Counted from the first letter of the stretch, positions 1 through 11,500 are shown. The stretch is DNA of 64,000 nt from Hsuehochloa calcarea (GCA_036346395.1 CM070604.1:42063662-42127661); one strand, 5' to 3'. A program made the numbers and translations. The notes: generated by a model from the letters alone, not told the origin.

Positions 1-224
1 TTAAACTATTTATCTTATTAATAATCCGTTTGAAGCATTTTGCTGGAAAAAAATGTGCTTAACAAAAAGAGATCCATGATTATAATGTTTTAATGTTGTA
101 AAAAATTACTACATCGAAAGTTCGGATTTACTATGCCTAAGCCAGTCAATTACTACATCGTATGGGTGCAGCGCAATTGGCCGTAAAACCATGCGCGTGT
201 CCTCAATCCACAACCCCTATCTTC

Positions 225-826
225 ATAGTACACACCCAAAACTCTCTATGTATTTTGAACTAGTCCCATGATCGGTAGCTAGCTCAAACGGTGGAACATC
301 GATGAAATACCACCCATTCAATAATTTAGCTAAAAAGGTAGCAAAATAGCAAATGGTAATTACTGGACCTTATGGTCAACTTTTACTTAACTTGCCACGT
401 AGGGCTTAAAAATAAATAAAACTCTTGCAGCGGAAAAGAACCTTAGGGTGGCCATTCGACATGCCCATAGGCAATCGAGTGGGGAGCACATCCGAGTTCG
501 CAAAGTCTTTAAAGTACTCCTCCTCGTATAACTCTTGAGTAGCTTCACCTTCTTCAACTGAGCAGCAAAATTTAAAGACATGAGTACGAAAAGTACTTAG
601 CAAGTCATAGGAAATAATATACAATTAATATTTATGCAAGGCTTAACGAAAGAAATAGCCATATGGTTCTTTGCGGAGAGCAAGTATTGACAGTAAATAC
701 ATTAATTAGATTGTAAAGTGTAATTAAAAGACAATAAATAAATAAATAGAGTAAACAATTGCTTTGAAACAACTAGTGAACCTCCCATTCACTACCCAAT
801 CAAACCAAACCATCAAGTTTTATCGG
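225..826 (-). repeat. Chromovirus LTR relic, reverse orientation
   Basis: This stretch aligns by eye with the first part of the chromovirus LTRs at 31844 and 40691. It shows the same order of landmarks: an ACATCGATGAAAT block near 298, a 'GGACCTTATGGTCAA' block near 365, and a GCAGCGGAAA block near 428. It is heavily diverged and its outer edge near 225 is approximate. It is cut at about 826 by Copia-derived DNA and resumes at about 2837. The upstream 1-224 shows nothing I can identify. Confidence 0.55.
732..818. repeat. 87-bp direct repeat, copy 1
   Basis: Positions 732-818 recur almost unchanged at 2837-2919, differing by one extra AATA unit and two or three substitutions. The two copies flank about 2 kb of Copia-derived DNA. 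The length is far above the 5-bp duplication that an LTR retrotransposon makes, so it is not a normal target-site duplication. Confidence 0.8.
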
Positions 827-829
827 CAG

Positions 830-2836
830 TGAAGATGGTCGCCAAGGCAACCTCCATCTTCTCAACAAAAGAATAGGGTAGAACTTCCCTTGATCAACAA
901 AATCCTCCCAAGTGATCGCCCTTGAGTGGCGGTCCTCAAGACAACACGCCTCCCACCAAATATCCGCTTCCTTTGATGTGTATGCACATTTGTTTTATCC
1001 TATACTTTGTGGTTTCATTAGTATTGATCCATGTTCCATTTTCCACATATATTGGGATCATTGAAACAAAACCTTTGAGTATACAACACTTGTGTAGTTC
1101 GTATATACTCATGTAATAAGTATATAGACAGTTCTTGTATACTCATGTTAGAGTATATATAACTTGTGTAGTTTATATACTCAATTGTTCTCTCATTTAT
1201 CTTCATTAAATTTATGAGAATTTAGTGGTTATCATCAATTACCAAATAGGGAAAGATTGAGGTATCTTGTCCCACCATTATGAGTTAATGGTATGATGTG
1301 GTAATTAATGATGATCACATTGTGGAACTAACATTTTCCATGAGTTGGATATATAGGTTATGTTCAGATGATGAAGACTTGGGATGATCACATCAAGTCA
1401 AGAGCTTGGTATAAATAATGCATCATGAGTTGAGCTTATCAAGAAGAGATGATCATGAGTTGATCATCAAGACAAGAGAAGACCCATCATGTGTTGATGG
1501 AGGTCAAGTGAAGGAATGCATCATGCGTTGATGAAGTGAAGAAATCTCATGAGTTGATGATTGTCAAAGTCGGGAAGAAATCATCATGTGTTGATTGATC
1601 AAGACAATATCCCAAGTGAAGAAATCATCATAAGTTGATGATTGTCAAAGTCAACGGACTTGAAGTGTTGATGTGCGCCATCAAGCTTCAAGAAGATGCA
1701 AGGCAAAGGTATGACTAGCTAGGGCTAAGGATGTGTTCCTAGTCTTTACCTGCCTCGGTGTTTGGTTGAAAGACCGGATTGCAGTATAGGTTTGCCGTAC
1801 TATTAAGAGGGATCTTGACTAGTAGTTTGAGTTGGTCATGTGTTGATAGCTCATTATGTTTGCTCTTTCTATGCATGGAGCTATTATTTGCGAATGTGTT
1901 TTGCAAATAGCTGCTCATGCATTCAACCCTTGTAGCATGTGACTTAAGTTTGCAAATGCTTTGCAAATGGTGAAAGTCCATGTACCTTTTTCCTTGGGTA
2001 TGATTCCAAAAGTTGGCAAATGTGTTTTGCAACTTGTTGGGAATCTTGCTTGTGACCCTTGTTGGCATGGCTTGTCAATTAGCAAATGTATTTTGCAATT
2101 GAAGTTGTTGAAAAAGCCATGATGCCAGAAAATCGGAAGTGCGGAAGTTCCGCCGGAAATCCAGAGCGGCGGTTTGGGGACTTAGCCGATTTTCCAAGTG
2201 CGGACATTCCGATTTATCGGACCGAATCCGTGCGTGGGTTTTTCAAGAAGCACCATTTGGGGACTTAGCCAATTCAATGTGTTAAATTCAAACGGCTAGT
2301 TTCGCCCGACATAGCCGCTATGTGTTTTTTCTTCGCTGTTCCGGCCTTTGTACTACGGAATTCCGATTTCGATTAGGGTTTGTCTCCCAACGGCTAGTTT
2401 TTGTGTGTGGCTATATAGCCACCTTGGCCGGTGTGGGAGGTTGTCGGTGCTATTGTGAACTATTTGTGATCCTCTTGACTAAGAGCAAGCCTCTCATCTC
2501 TTTTGTGCATGTGTTGCACATAGTGAGTGTTGAGAAACCCTAAGTGCATGTGTTGCTTTAGGTAGTGGATTGAGTATCCACTTGAGCGTTGAACTTGATT
2601 AGTTCTGATCGTTGAGACTTGTTCTCTTGGTGTTTGCCGACACACCAGACGGCGTTTGCTCGGTGACCTTCTCATTGTGAGAAGGCCCCGGTTGTGAGGT
2701 GGTTTGCGTCATCATCTCGAAGGACAACCATAGTTGAGCGAGGTGTTGGTTCGGTTTGGAACCCGTCCAAGTGTTGGACTTACAGGTGTGTGCTCATTTG
2801 AGGAGCCGGTCCAACGCTGGTTGGGCTTACCTCAAC
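830..2836 (+). mobile_element. SIRE-like Copia internal end and LTR relic
   Basis: The segment matches, in inverted orientation, the piece at 57117-57698: shared runs include the block around 1030-1180 with repeated 'TATACTCATG' words and the block around 1235-1300. A purine-rich stretch near 1250 followed by sequence rich in promoter-like features (a CTATATAGCC TATA-like site near 2411) suggests the end of an internal region followed by an LTR. No coding domain is seen. Assignment to a SIRE/Maximus-like Copia group is an inference from LTR style; the ends were not fixed by a duplication. Confidence 0.45.
1420..1665 (+). repeat. Degenerate ATCATGAGTTGATGA repeat cluster
   Basis: Within the Copia-like LTR relic the word CATCATGAGTTGATGATC and variants (CATCATGTGTTGATG, CATCATGCGTTGATG, CATCATAAGTTGATGATTG) recur at least seven times, separated by short AAGTGAAGAAAT-type spacers. 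Each unit is close to self-complementary (ATCA...TGAT). The same words appear in inverted orientation near 57117-57230. Confidence 0.7.
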
Positions 2837-3095
2837 CAATAAATAAATAGAGTAAACAATTGCTTTGAAACAACTAGTGAACCTCCCATTCACTACCCAG
2901 CCAAACCAAACCATCAAGTGTCATCGACGAAGTGAAGATCACATTCACCAAGTGAACATCTCATTCACCTTCCAACTATTTTTATAAAAACTCTACCCCT
3001 CATGTGAAATCCCTGGGCATTGTTCATAACTAGGGACAGTTCTAACTCTGCAGAGGTTGTACAACTTTGTCCACAATAGATAAATCAACTTATAA
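2837..3095 (-). repeat. Chromovirus LTR relic, continuation, with direct-repeat copy 2
   Basis: The first part (2837-2919) is the second copy of the 87-bp repeat. The rest continues the reverse-oriented chromovirus LTR: a block like 'CCCTCATGTGAAAT' near 2996 and 'ACTCTGCAGAGGTTGTAC' near 3044 correspond to LTR positions 32470-32550. The match fades after about 3095. Confidence 0.55.
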
Positions 3096-3104
3096 TGTTT
3101 GTTC

Positions 3105-3390
3105 ACACACTTTCGTAGGTGCGCGAATAAGTGGTTATCAGATGGCTACCTCAAGATTTTCTTCCGTCGCAAATTTATTTATTTATCATTAAGACCCGTG
3201 TGGCAAACTCTGTAAAACCTTGACCATAAGGTCCTTTGCTATTATTTAATAATACTTTGTGTTACTTCTTAGCTATTTCTATGTATGGGTATTATTTCCT
3301 CAATGTGGACACTGTGAACTAGCTACTAATTATGGGATTTGTTCAGAATACACAAAGAGCTCGGATTCAGAAATCTAGTCCCGACACGGA
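3105..3390 (+). repeat. Chromovirus LTR end, forward orientation
   Basis: This piece resembles the 3' end of the forward LTR at 11570-11791: ACCTTGACCATAAGGTCC near 3217, then GTTCAGAATACACAAAGAGC near 3343. It lies immediately after a reverse-oriented piece of the same LTR, so the two LTR fragments face each other in a rearranged configuration. Confidence 0.5.
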
Positions 3391-3399
3391 CAAACCTTA

Positions 3400-4075
3400 T
3401 GCATTATGATATGCGACTAGGTCCTTATCACTTATGACCAGCTCGTATTTTCGTACGACATGTTCATATTTAGTTACGAGCAGATCATAACTCCTCACGA
3501 CCAGTTAGTGATCATGTACGATCAGCTTACGACCAGTCCATATCTCCATATAACCAATTCATATCTGGTCGGACTGAATGACATGCTTGCATATTCTGCC
3601 TTTGCCTCACGATATTTGGTTGAACTCCATGTGAGATATTTGTCATCTATGGAATGTTCAATATTTTCTCGATCTAGTGAAGGATAACTTTATGTGGTCG
3701 ACTCTTCGACCACCTGGGGTATGACCATGCACTTTCTTTATATGACCACGTCGAGGGGTCCGTAGACATCTCTCCTGTTATGTTAGGAGAGGCAAATCTC
3801 ATATCCGACCAGTCACAATCCTCCATATGTTTCATAGTATACTTGAAAATTACCTTTATAATTGCCTAGTTACGGACTTGGAAACTCCTAGGTATCCTAT
3901 TACACATGTAGAAAACCATGTTGATCTTAAGTTTAAGGATTATAGATCATCATTGCTTGAGACCAACTGATGACACATAAAATCATAACAATCTCAATAG
4001 TATCTCAAGGTGGGTTAATGCAATACAATGTTCTCTAACATGTGTTTACATTATTGATTCAATTTCCCATATCTA
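3400..4075 (-). repeat. BARE/Angela-like Copia LTR, left part
   Basis: With 8272-8520 this forms one reverse-oriented LTR interrupted by CACTA-1. The right end at 8501-8520 reads, on the minus strand, TGTTGGTGATATGCCCTAGA, which closely resembles the start of BARE/Angela-type grass Copia LTRs. The left part is rich in ACGACCAG-like words (3430-3560). Its left edge is not fixed; about 3400 is where the preceding chromovirus LTR similarity ends. Confidence 0.5.
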
Positions 4076-4104
4076 CACTACTACAAAACATGCTATACTA
4101 GACA

Positions 4105-4385
4105 CCCCATCATAGACGGTTCCTTTGAAACCGTCTTGATCGTTAAGTTCTTCGTCTGTGATAAATAAGTATCACAGATGGTTCTTTATACGAACCGTCC
4201 GTGATACTTCATAGACGGTTTGTATAAAGAACCGTTTGTGATAACACATAGAATCATAGACGGTTCTTTATACGAACCGTCTGTGAAGTATATGGACGGT
4301 TCGTATAAAGAACCTTCTGTGATACTTATTTATCACAGACGGTTCTTTACAAGAACCATCTGTGATACATGCCTATCACAGACTT
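4105..4385. repeat. CACTA-1 left subterminal palindromes
   Basis: The motif ACAGACGGTTC and its complement GAACCGTCTGT recur in facing pairs, each pair making a near-perfect palindrome of about 35 bp with a short AT-rich centre (for example 4170-4203 and 4256-4290). Such subterminal repeats are the known binding sites for the TnpA-type protein of CACTA elements; binding here is inferred. Confidence 0.85.
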
Positions 4386-4810
4386 GTTGTCATAATTTCA
4401 TAATTTTTAGAAATTATTTGCTATTTCTTAAGGGCTGGTCAAACCTGTTGTCTCCCTGGTCAAACCCCTTGTCCAGCAGCTTGTGAATTTTTTAGCGGGC
4501 AATGCACTGTATGATAAATTCTGAAAAATCATACACGGTTCATCTTGAAGTCAGGATCACTCAGTAAAATTTCAGAATTTTTGGGGCCGTGGAGCTACCT
4601 CTGAAAATTCCCAAATCATCTCAGCCTTTCAATTCAAAATATGGAATCACTGTTCCTCAGGCTCGAACCCGAGTCCGACTCCGACCCGAGTCTCGCGGTT
4701 CAGCTCAACCGCCTAACCGCGTCGTGTGTGAGCCATCCGATGGAGATCCTCCGGTCCAGACCTCGTACCCGTTCGGACCACTCGGGCCTTCCCGCTCCTG
4801 GATCCGAGCC

Positions 4811-4965
4811 GTCCGATTTGGAGATCACGGTATGGATTGAGTGGCCGATCGGACCGGCCGATTGCCCTTTTCACTTGAACTGTCCGATTTGGAGATCAAC
4901 GGCCTGGATTGAGTGGCCGATCGGACTGGCCGGTCACCCCGTTCACTTGAACCGTTCGATCTCGA
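4811..4965. repeat. 71-bp GC-rich tandem repeat inside CACTA-1
   Basis: A unit beginning GTCCGATTTGGAGATCA starts at 4811 and again at 4882, with a degenerate third start at 4954. Each copy carries GAGTGGCCGATCGGAC and TTCACTTGAAC. It occupies the same relative place as the ACGGTCCGAACG cluster of CACTA-2 (30880-31290), just upstream of the internal palindrome array. Confidence 0.75.
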
Positions 4966-4984
4966 TTACTCACAAAGACAGATC

Positions 4985-5290
4985 ACGGCCTGAGCGATTC
5001 TTTAATGGAACCGTGCGTGATTACTCACATCACGACGGCTCCATTAAAGAACGCTCGCGTGATGTTTAGGTTAAAGAACCGTATGTTTAATGAACCTTAG
5101 GGATAAATAATCAAAGCGGTTCTATTATAGAACCGTCGTGATAAATTTTATCACGAGCGGTTCTTTAATCTATAAGAACCGTCCGTGATAACTATCTCGT
5201 GATTATTTATCATAGACGGTTCTTTCTATTAAAGAACCGCGTCTATAACATCACATACGGTTCTTTAATAGATAATTTATCACATCTGTG
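4985..5290. promoter_or_regulatory. Internal palindrome array upstream of second promoter, CACTA-1
   Basis: At least five facing pairs of the CGGTTCTTTAAT/AGAACCG motif lie here, for example around 5145-5190 and 5210-5250. They are variants of the terminal subterminal motif, with GAGCGGTTC and ATACGGTTC as well as AGACGGTTC. The array ends about 10 bp before the TATATAAG box at 5300-5307. CACTA-2 has the matching arrangement at 31318-31590. Confidence 0.75.
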
Positions 5291-5299
5291 ATGTTAGTC

Positions 5300-5307
5300 T
5301 ATATAAG
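5300..5307 (+). promoter_or_regulatory. TATA box of the CACTA-1 second gene
   Basis: TATATAAG is followed by a GC-rich leader (5310-5680) that I read as untranslated or poorly conserved coding sequence. The same box, spacing and a similar downstream sequence (GGTTGTGCA about 20-25 bp on) occur in CACTA-2 at 31597. Confidence 0.65.
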
Positions 5308-5309
5308 TG

Positions 5310-6700
5310 CTCCGCTCGAATGGTTGTGCAGTGGCCCTAGTTCTTAACACTTCCCAGAATCGCCCAACGCCGCCTCCCGATCCGGTGCCACCTAACGCCG
5401 CCTCCCCCGTTCCGCCACGGTGCTCCTCTGGCCGATCGGTGTCACCGAAGCTTCGCCCCACCGCCCTCGGCCATCCCCGCAAGCCGCCGACGCTCCCCAC
5501 CGCTGTGGGCCTCCACCGCCGTGCGCCTCCCCTCCGACAAGGAGCTCGGCGTCCTCACCGACTGGGAGACAAAGTTCCAAGTAAAGTACCCCGTCGTTGC
5601 CCGCCTCGCCGACTCCGCCTGAACTCAACCACCAACCCCAACCCCCCCCACCACCACCCACCATCACCGCCCTCTTCCGGGCTAAGTATTGTTGTATCCT
5701 CTTGTGTGCTCTACCATATCTCCATATGTGTCCCGAGACTCATTGCATGGATCGGTGTCGGGTGTGTGTTAATTGCTTCTTGGTCGCTTAACTATAACTA
5801 CTCAATAATCTGAATGGAAAGACTCTCGGGTTGTTTTAAGTATTGATCAGGGTGGTCTTTATAATTGCCACTTTGTTTCAGATGCAATAGGTTGTTCTAA
5901 GGTTTGATTTAAGTTTTTACGTCGGAAGCAATGTCTTTGAATGTCCAACCATAGGTTCAGTTGATTGTGTTTTTCTTGACATGTTAAGACATTAGTTGTC
6001 AGCGTCACATAGGCACATCAAAATAGTTTCCAGGCTGGTGATTTAGGGGAAAGCAGTTTCTTTTCTTGAGGTTTTCTGTGGTAGTCAATGGATGGATGGC
6101 AATAGTGGGATTGTTTATGGTGGATGGTTGGAGTATTCTAACTTTAACAAGTTCTTGTTGTGTCAGTCTTTGGATAATTCATTGTAACCATGAACATGGA
6201 CATCCATTCGCTTGTTACACTTTGCGCTTCGAAGTTGTCTTGGGCAATTAATTCTTGGAACACAGATACATAGGTAGCCATTGATATGATATGCTATCGT
6301 TGATATGTTCGATGATTATTACTTGTGTGACTTCTTTACTTTGAAAGATTGTGAGGATTCTTGTATGCGTCTTAGCTGTGTAATATCACCGCGATAAATA
6401 GATATGAACGACATCATATTATTATATTTACAAGGCATATTATTATATTTACAACGTCGAAGTAGATGAAGAAACGAGTTTAGTTGCTGAACGTTCTTTT
6501 GGATGTTCTGATTAGGGGTAAAATTTGTTAGTGTGGTTTGGGGTTGTGTTTCCTTTTGTTTTAGTGTGTAGGGTTGATATCCCCAGGAGTTTCCTGTATC
6601 GAAGAACATTAAGGCACCTCCCAAACTCGTGAAATACTCCATCTAAGTCCGCTGGTCTCCTAATGTAAATAAAGAGCTCAGGAGTAGCTTGTCAAGCTTT
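5310..6700 (+). other. CACTA-1 leader and intron-like region without a recognised gene
   Basis: The first 370 bases are GC- and C-rich with long open frames in more than one phase, as in the leader of CACTA-2. From about 5690 onward the sequence is AT-rich without a convincing coding frame. It probably holds the 5' exon and introns of the Ulp1-like gene that follows, but I could not place splice sites. Confidence 0.4.
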
Positions 6701-6704
6701 GCAT

Positions 6705-7874
6705 GATTGGTACTTGCGCAAGACCCGAGAGAAGGGGGGCATACTGGAATCACCGTCAGATACGGGAGGGAGCATTTTCTCCACAAGCCTGGCCACTTCG
6801 TCGTGGGCTTCGAAGACTTATTTGACCTATACAACCTAACTGCCCTCGACGCCTCACTTGTACGATGCTGGACACTGTAAGTATGTACAATCAATTTCTA
6901 CACCCACGTGATACCGATAAATATCATAACTCATTGCTTATGTACAGATACATTATGAAATGTGCCAGTCGAATCAAAGAACCGGTGGGTTTCCTCGATC
7001 CACACGTGGTCTCTAAGCAAACAATCAACCAAGACGCATCCTACGTCGATAATTACATAAAAATGGGATTGCTTGCTCTGGACGACAAGGACTATATAAT
7101 GGTGCCCTACAACCAGAAGTAAGTGCTTCAATATTTGCTATACAAATTACGTTTTAACATAGGTTTATGACTATAGCGACATACACGAATAGGTTCCACT
7201 GGATTCTTCTGATTCTTATGCCAAAGAAGAACATGGTATTGTACCTTGATTCTCTACTCAACAAAAATCATGACTTCACCCTTCTTAAAGGAATACTCAA
7301 CAGGTATGTTCATTTCCTTCGCACATAACTCTATTGTAGTCTTCCTTCGTTTGAAATGGACGAGGATAACTTTTTTGAATCATGTAGGGCATTCATCGGC
7401 TATGTTGCCGAGGGAGGTTTATATAAGGGAACGAGCGCCACACTGACTCATAGGATGCGATTTCCGGTACGCACTACAACACAATAATCATATATCATAC
7501 TCCATAATATTGCGTCTCGAACTAACTATACATATATATGTAATTCTATTTTTGCAGTGCCGCCAGCAAAAACGAGATCACCTATGCGCATTCTACGTAT
7601 GCCATCATATGCAGCTATTGATTGCTTCTAGGACACACGATCCCCAGGTTTGTCAATCTCGTAATAATTATTTCCTAATTATAAATTTTAATATATATGC
7701 TTCCTACTTTACTGCTGCTAGCGACAGGGCTTGAACATAGAGTTAAATACACCCGAGATGGACCAGATCATGCACATTCGAGGGGAGCTCTGCGGCTTCA
7801 TCAAGGTAGACATAGTTAACACCACCGGAGAGTTTCACGCCGTCGACACCGATGAACGACCTCAAAACAATTGA
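6705..7874 (+). CDS. Ulp1-like (C48) cysteine protease gene of a CACTA element, partial
   Basis: Six exons with GT-AG junctions can be read: about 6705-6876, 6948-7118, 7193-7303, 7388-7466, 7558-7647 and 7728-7874 (TGA). Splicing joins the frames cleanly. The product has the C48/SUMO-protease-like layout seen in many plant CACTA and Mutator-like elements: a FEDLFDLYNLTALDASL block, HWILLI with the candidate catalytic His (codon 7197), LDSL with the Asp (7248), and CRQQ...LCAFYVC with the Gln (7564 or 7567) and Cys (7585). The C-terminal exon contains GELCGFIKVD. No start codon was identified and the first exon has a frameshift near 6745 (HDWYLRKTREKG and YGREHFLHKPGHF are in different frames). 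In related elements this is the second ORF; its role in transposition is not established. Confidence 0.75.
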
Positions 7875-8089
7875 TTCAATATTGTAATTAACTTTGACTG
7901 GTTGTAATTCAATTTGTAACTCTAGCGACAATATATACTTGAAACATTCTTTTGTAATTGATTTTGAGTTAAATGATCACTTTGAGTTGTCAACAATTAT
8001 TTGTGATATGTTTCTGCTTACTAGTTTTCAGAGGGCATGGCTAGCAATTCCTGAGGCTAGCTGAAAATACGATAAAAATTAATTAGGTC

Positions 8090-8255
8090 TCCGTCAGATT
8101 CCTTAGTCACGAGCGGTTCCAACCACGAACCGTCTGCGGATTCTTTAGTATCACGACGGTTTTTGGTTGGATAACCGTCGGTATCACGATAAGAATTATC
8201 GAGACGGTTCAAAAACCGTCTGTGATGACTGTTACGAACCATCTGTGATGAACTT
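8090..8255. repeat. CACTA-1 right subterminal palindromes
   Basis: Pairs of GACGGTT and AACCGTC words recur, for example 8150-8182 and 8200-8226 (CGAGACGGTTCAAAAACCGTCTGTGAT). Central spacers differ from the left end (GGTTGG or CAAAAA rather than TTATACG), so left and right arrays are not simple copies of each other. Confidence 0.8.
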
Positions 8256-8271
8256 TTTTGTAGTAGTGCTA

Positions 8272-8520
8272 TGACCGGTGAAACATGGTAATCAATCAAT
8301 ACATGTGTTGGTCGATAAGTCAATAGTGTCCCGACCATTGGCATCCGATCAAGGATACTTTTAGAATGACATCATATAACTATTAAAGAGTTTCATTAAC
8401 AAGTCACATACTTGTTAATCTTTATAAATGATAATTCTTCTAAGGAATATATTCTATAAATCATAAACATAGACATGATACAATCATCTCCATGATCACC
8501 TCTAGGGCATATCACCAACA
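8272..8520 (-). repeat. BARE/Angela-like Copia LTR, right part
   Basis: This is the continuation of the LTR split by CACTA-1. It ends at 8520 in CTCTAGGGCATATCACCAACA, the inverted form of a typical BARE/Angela LTR start. No primer-binding or polypurine site adjoins it on the right, so 8520 is an outer edge or the edge of a solo LTR. Confidence 0.55.
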
Positions 8521-8553
8521 TATAACATGGACAATTGCATTATTATAACATCC

Positions 8554-11500
8554 CAATTTTCTGATCTTTAAAAATCTTTTAAATAGTTAGTAGTTGGAAA
8601 ATTCATCTTTGGATTTTATTTGACTTTTAATAAAGCTGAACATGGACTTTCTGTATCAAAACAATCTAATATGATTAATGACAACCTCAACAATTGTCAA
8701 AACTATTTTATTCGAGTTCTATGTGTATTTTCTAGATTTTTCTAGAAATTTTCTGATTTCATTTGCTATTTGCTATTTGCTATTTGCTATTTTGCCTTTT
8801 CTGTAATTTCTAAAAATAAAATTCTATTTTAAAATCTCATAACAGTGTTGGGCCAAAACCCGCTTTGTCCATCCTTCTCCACGCACCAGCCAGCTCGGCT
8901 GCACTGTGTCGCTTCGTTTCGCTAACGTGTAGGTCTCGGCACCGACAACTTCGTCCCCGAGCCGTCGTCCTCGTGGAGTCATCCCCTCCGCCGTTTCCGC
9001 CATTTTTGGAGCTTAGTGCCGCGTTCGACCACGAGATATCTCCAGCTAAATCCTATATAGAAAACGCGTAGAATCTTATCTCTTTCTCTCCCGTGACTAT
9101 TCCGGTTGAAATTGTATCCCATATCCCTCGCTATCGAACTCGATTTGGGGATTTCCAAATTTGGTACGCCCGAGGTCTCGCCTTGATCCCAGAACCCTTG
9201 TCGCCGCACACCCTTGAGTTGTAGTGCTGTCGCATCGTAAGTTTTAGGGTTTTCGCCACCATCGCTCATTTCTTCATATTGTGTTGTCGTCTTTGTCGCC
9301 TCGTCATCGTCGACCACACCGCTGTCTTCGCCGTCACCAGAGCTATCTCCAGCACCCTTCACAACCACAAGCTGTCACCGGTGGTTGTTGCCGACAACAG
9401 CCACACTTGCTCCGCTGCTTCGTCACCGCTTCCGATCAACTCTAGCGACCTTCTGTGCCAATACCAATATCAATGTGCACAATAGCATGTTCTACCCTGT
9501 GCACGTCTCCGCCGCCGGCGAAGCGCCACCATTCGCCTTTGCCAGTTTAACCTGAGCATAGCCGTCACTTTGTCGATGTGTCGTGCCACCGTGTCCGGCC
9601 ACATCTGCTCGTGGGCACACGTGTTGCGCCACATCTGCTCGTGAGCCACCGTCTTGGGCCACATCTGCTCGAACCATCCGCGTGTTTGCTCGATCAGCCG
9701 CATTAGCACCCCGCAACTCTAAATCTGATCTGATCTGTTGTAAATCTAGTCCACCATACTACGTGTCTATACCATGTGGAGTCCACCAGCCAGATCTCTG
9801 TTCCATGAACTCGTGAACTGTAGAGCTTCCTACGACCACGCAGTCGTAATATTTCCACGACTATGCATCGAAGCCTTTCGACCATCCGGTCGAAACTCCT
9901 TTCGAGTACTCGTATTCGAAGCGATGTATAGTGCTGGTGTATAGTACTTGATGCATAGTGCTCGGTGAACAGTACTTGAATCAACTTTTTAGAGTGGTTT
10001 TCTTTAGATTTAAAACTTTCGGAAGCCATATCTTCTCATCCGAGCTCCGTTTGAGCCCATTCAAATTCCTAAATTCATCTAAATTTGAGCTCTATCGTTT
10101 TGACATTTTTATTTAATTTTTGGAGTTAGTTTTGTCCTCTATTTTTATTTATTTAGTTTCGTTTGCGAGTAGGCGTTGATACTTTGAGGAATTTTGAAGA
10201 AGAAGAAAGAGTTCACCAAGACCAAAACCAAGACCAGTACCCAGATTTATTTCAAGGTAAGTTATACCTTTGATCATGTTGAACCCAGTTTTCAAAACTA
10301 CTTTGTATGAAAGTACTGTATTCTATTTTAAGTATTTATTTAAATACTTTTGGGTTAGCTATTCACCCATTTGATTACATCTACCTTGCCGAATTGTACT
10401 ACCATGATCATTTGTTACCCTAGGTTAGTTCATTATTAGTTGGTATTATGATAGCACTAATGTGGGTTGGTTAGACGAATAGTATTGCTTAACCGTGCTA
10501 CGAGTCACATATAACATTCAAGTTGCAATTATAAAATTGACTAAGTGACTATGGAACTTTGTTTAAAACCATGTGCTATGTGTTATTACTTTGTGATAGC
10601 GTATGTTGCACTTAACCAACAGGGTGAGAAAGGGTTTGAACTGAGGCAAGTGGTGGATACTAAGTGATATGGTGGAGCTTTGTGCATAGGAATGATAATC
10701 TTTGTGGCATAGTTAGAAATTGGAAGTCTTGCCTTGGTCAATTAAGGTCTTAACATTGTTCGCCATTGAACTGAGCTATCCGTACAACCACATGACTGAT
10801 GGGATGGGCCTAACTTAATAAGTTATGGAGTCTCGACATTGACTACTCATGTACTAGGTTAGGCTCTGTGCCAGGGTGGAGGTGTGTTTCTATCTTAGTG
10901 GTGACTCACATCGCGAGACAGTTCGCGCTTCCCTATCCAACGATATGCATCAGAGTAGCTTTCTTTGTGGGTTAACCAGCAGTAAAACACATCAGGAGTG
11001 TCAATGCTTGAGATGAAGTTTCTAAAAGGTTTTGTTATGATTAGTGATAGCTACACTGATTGTATCGTGTGGGTAAAGTGTACAATCTATGCAAAGTGTT
11101 AATCAATCTATTTGAATAGTCACGTTTGCGGTCATAGACATGCTCGGGAATTTCACACGATTGTTAGATTTTCATAAAACATTTGGGAAGGAGCTGTGTG
11201 ATCTAAGTCATATGGCTATGTGGAATAAATTGATTAGCCTTTGTGTCTTTGTGAAAACAACTGTGAAACTATTATTGTTTATTCATTTTAAACATGTTTT
11301 TAATCTATTATTTGAATTCAATTGCAAATGTTACTTTATGCAAAATAACCATAGAAGTCATTCCTTTGGAATAAGGTATCATCTATAAATTGCATTCTAT
11401 GGTATGACTTACAAGTACGGTTGTGTACTCATGCTTGCTATAAACAATCAACAAAAGTGGATGAGTCTTAGTTTGTCTTTGAGGAAGATTTCTGCGAAGG

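Larger units (their letters stand above)
4076..8268. mobile_element. CACTA-1: non-autonomous CACTA DNA transposon
   Basis: The element starts CACTACTACAAAACATGC at 4076 and ends with the inverted match TTTTTTGTAGTAGTG at 8268, flanked by the 3-bp duplication CTA (4073-4075 and 8269-8271), as expected of the CACTA (En/Spm) superfamily. It is 4193 bp long. Inside are left and right palindromic subterminal repeats, a GC-rich 71-bp tandem repeat, an internal array of the same palindromes, a TATATAAG promoter at 5300, a GC-rich leader and a spliced Ulp1-like protease gene. No TnpD transposase is present, so it must depend on a related element. It is inserted into a BARE-like LTR. Confidence 0.92.

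Noticed and set aside
4105..4385. The repeated palindromes as a CRISPR array or microRNA genes
   Set aside because: This is plant DNA and the repeats sit at CACTA termini; they are subterminal repeats. Hairpin RNAs from them would most likely be transposon siRNAs.
5307..5813. 168-residue proline-rich frame in CACTA-1
   Set aside because: The C-rich leader is open in more than one frame and the equivalent region of CACTA-2 does not keep the reading; treated as leader.
8760..8800. ATTTGCTATTTGCTATT repeats as a microsatellite of interest
   Set aside because: A simple short repeat inside the solo LTR; not unusual.
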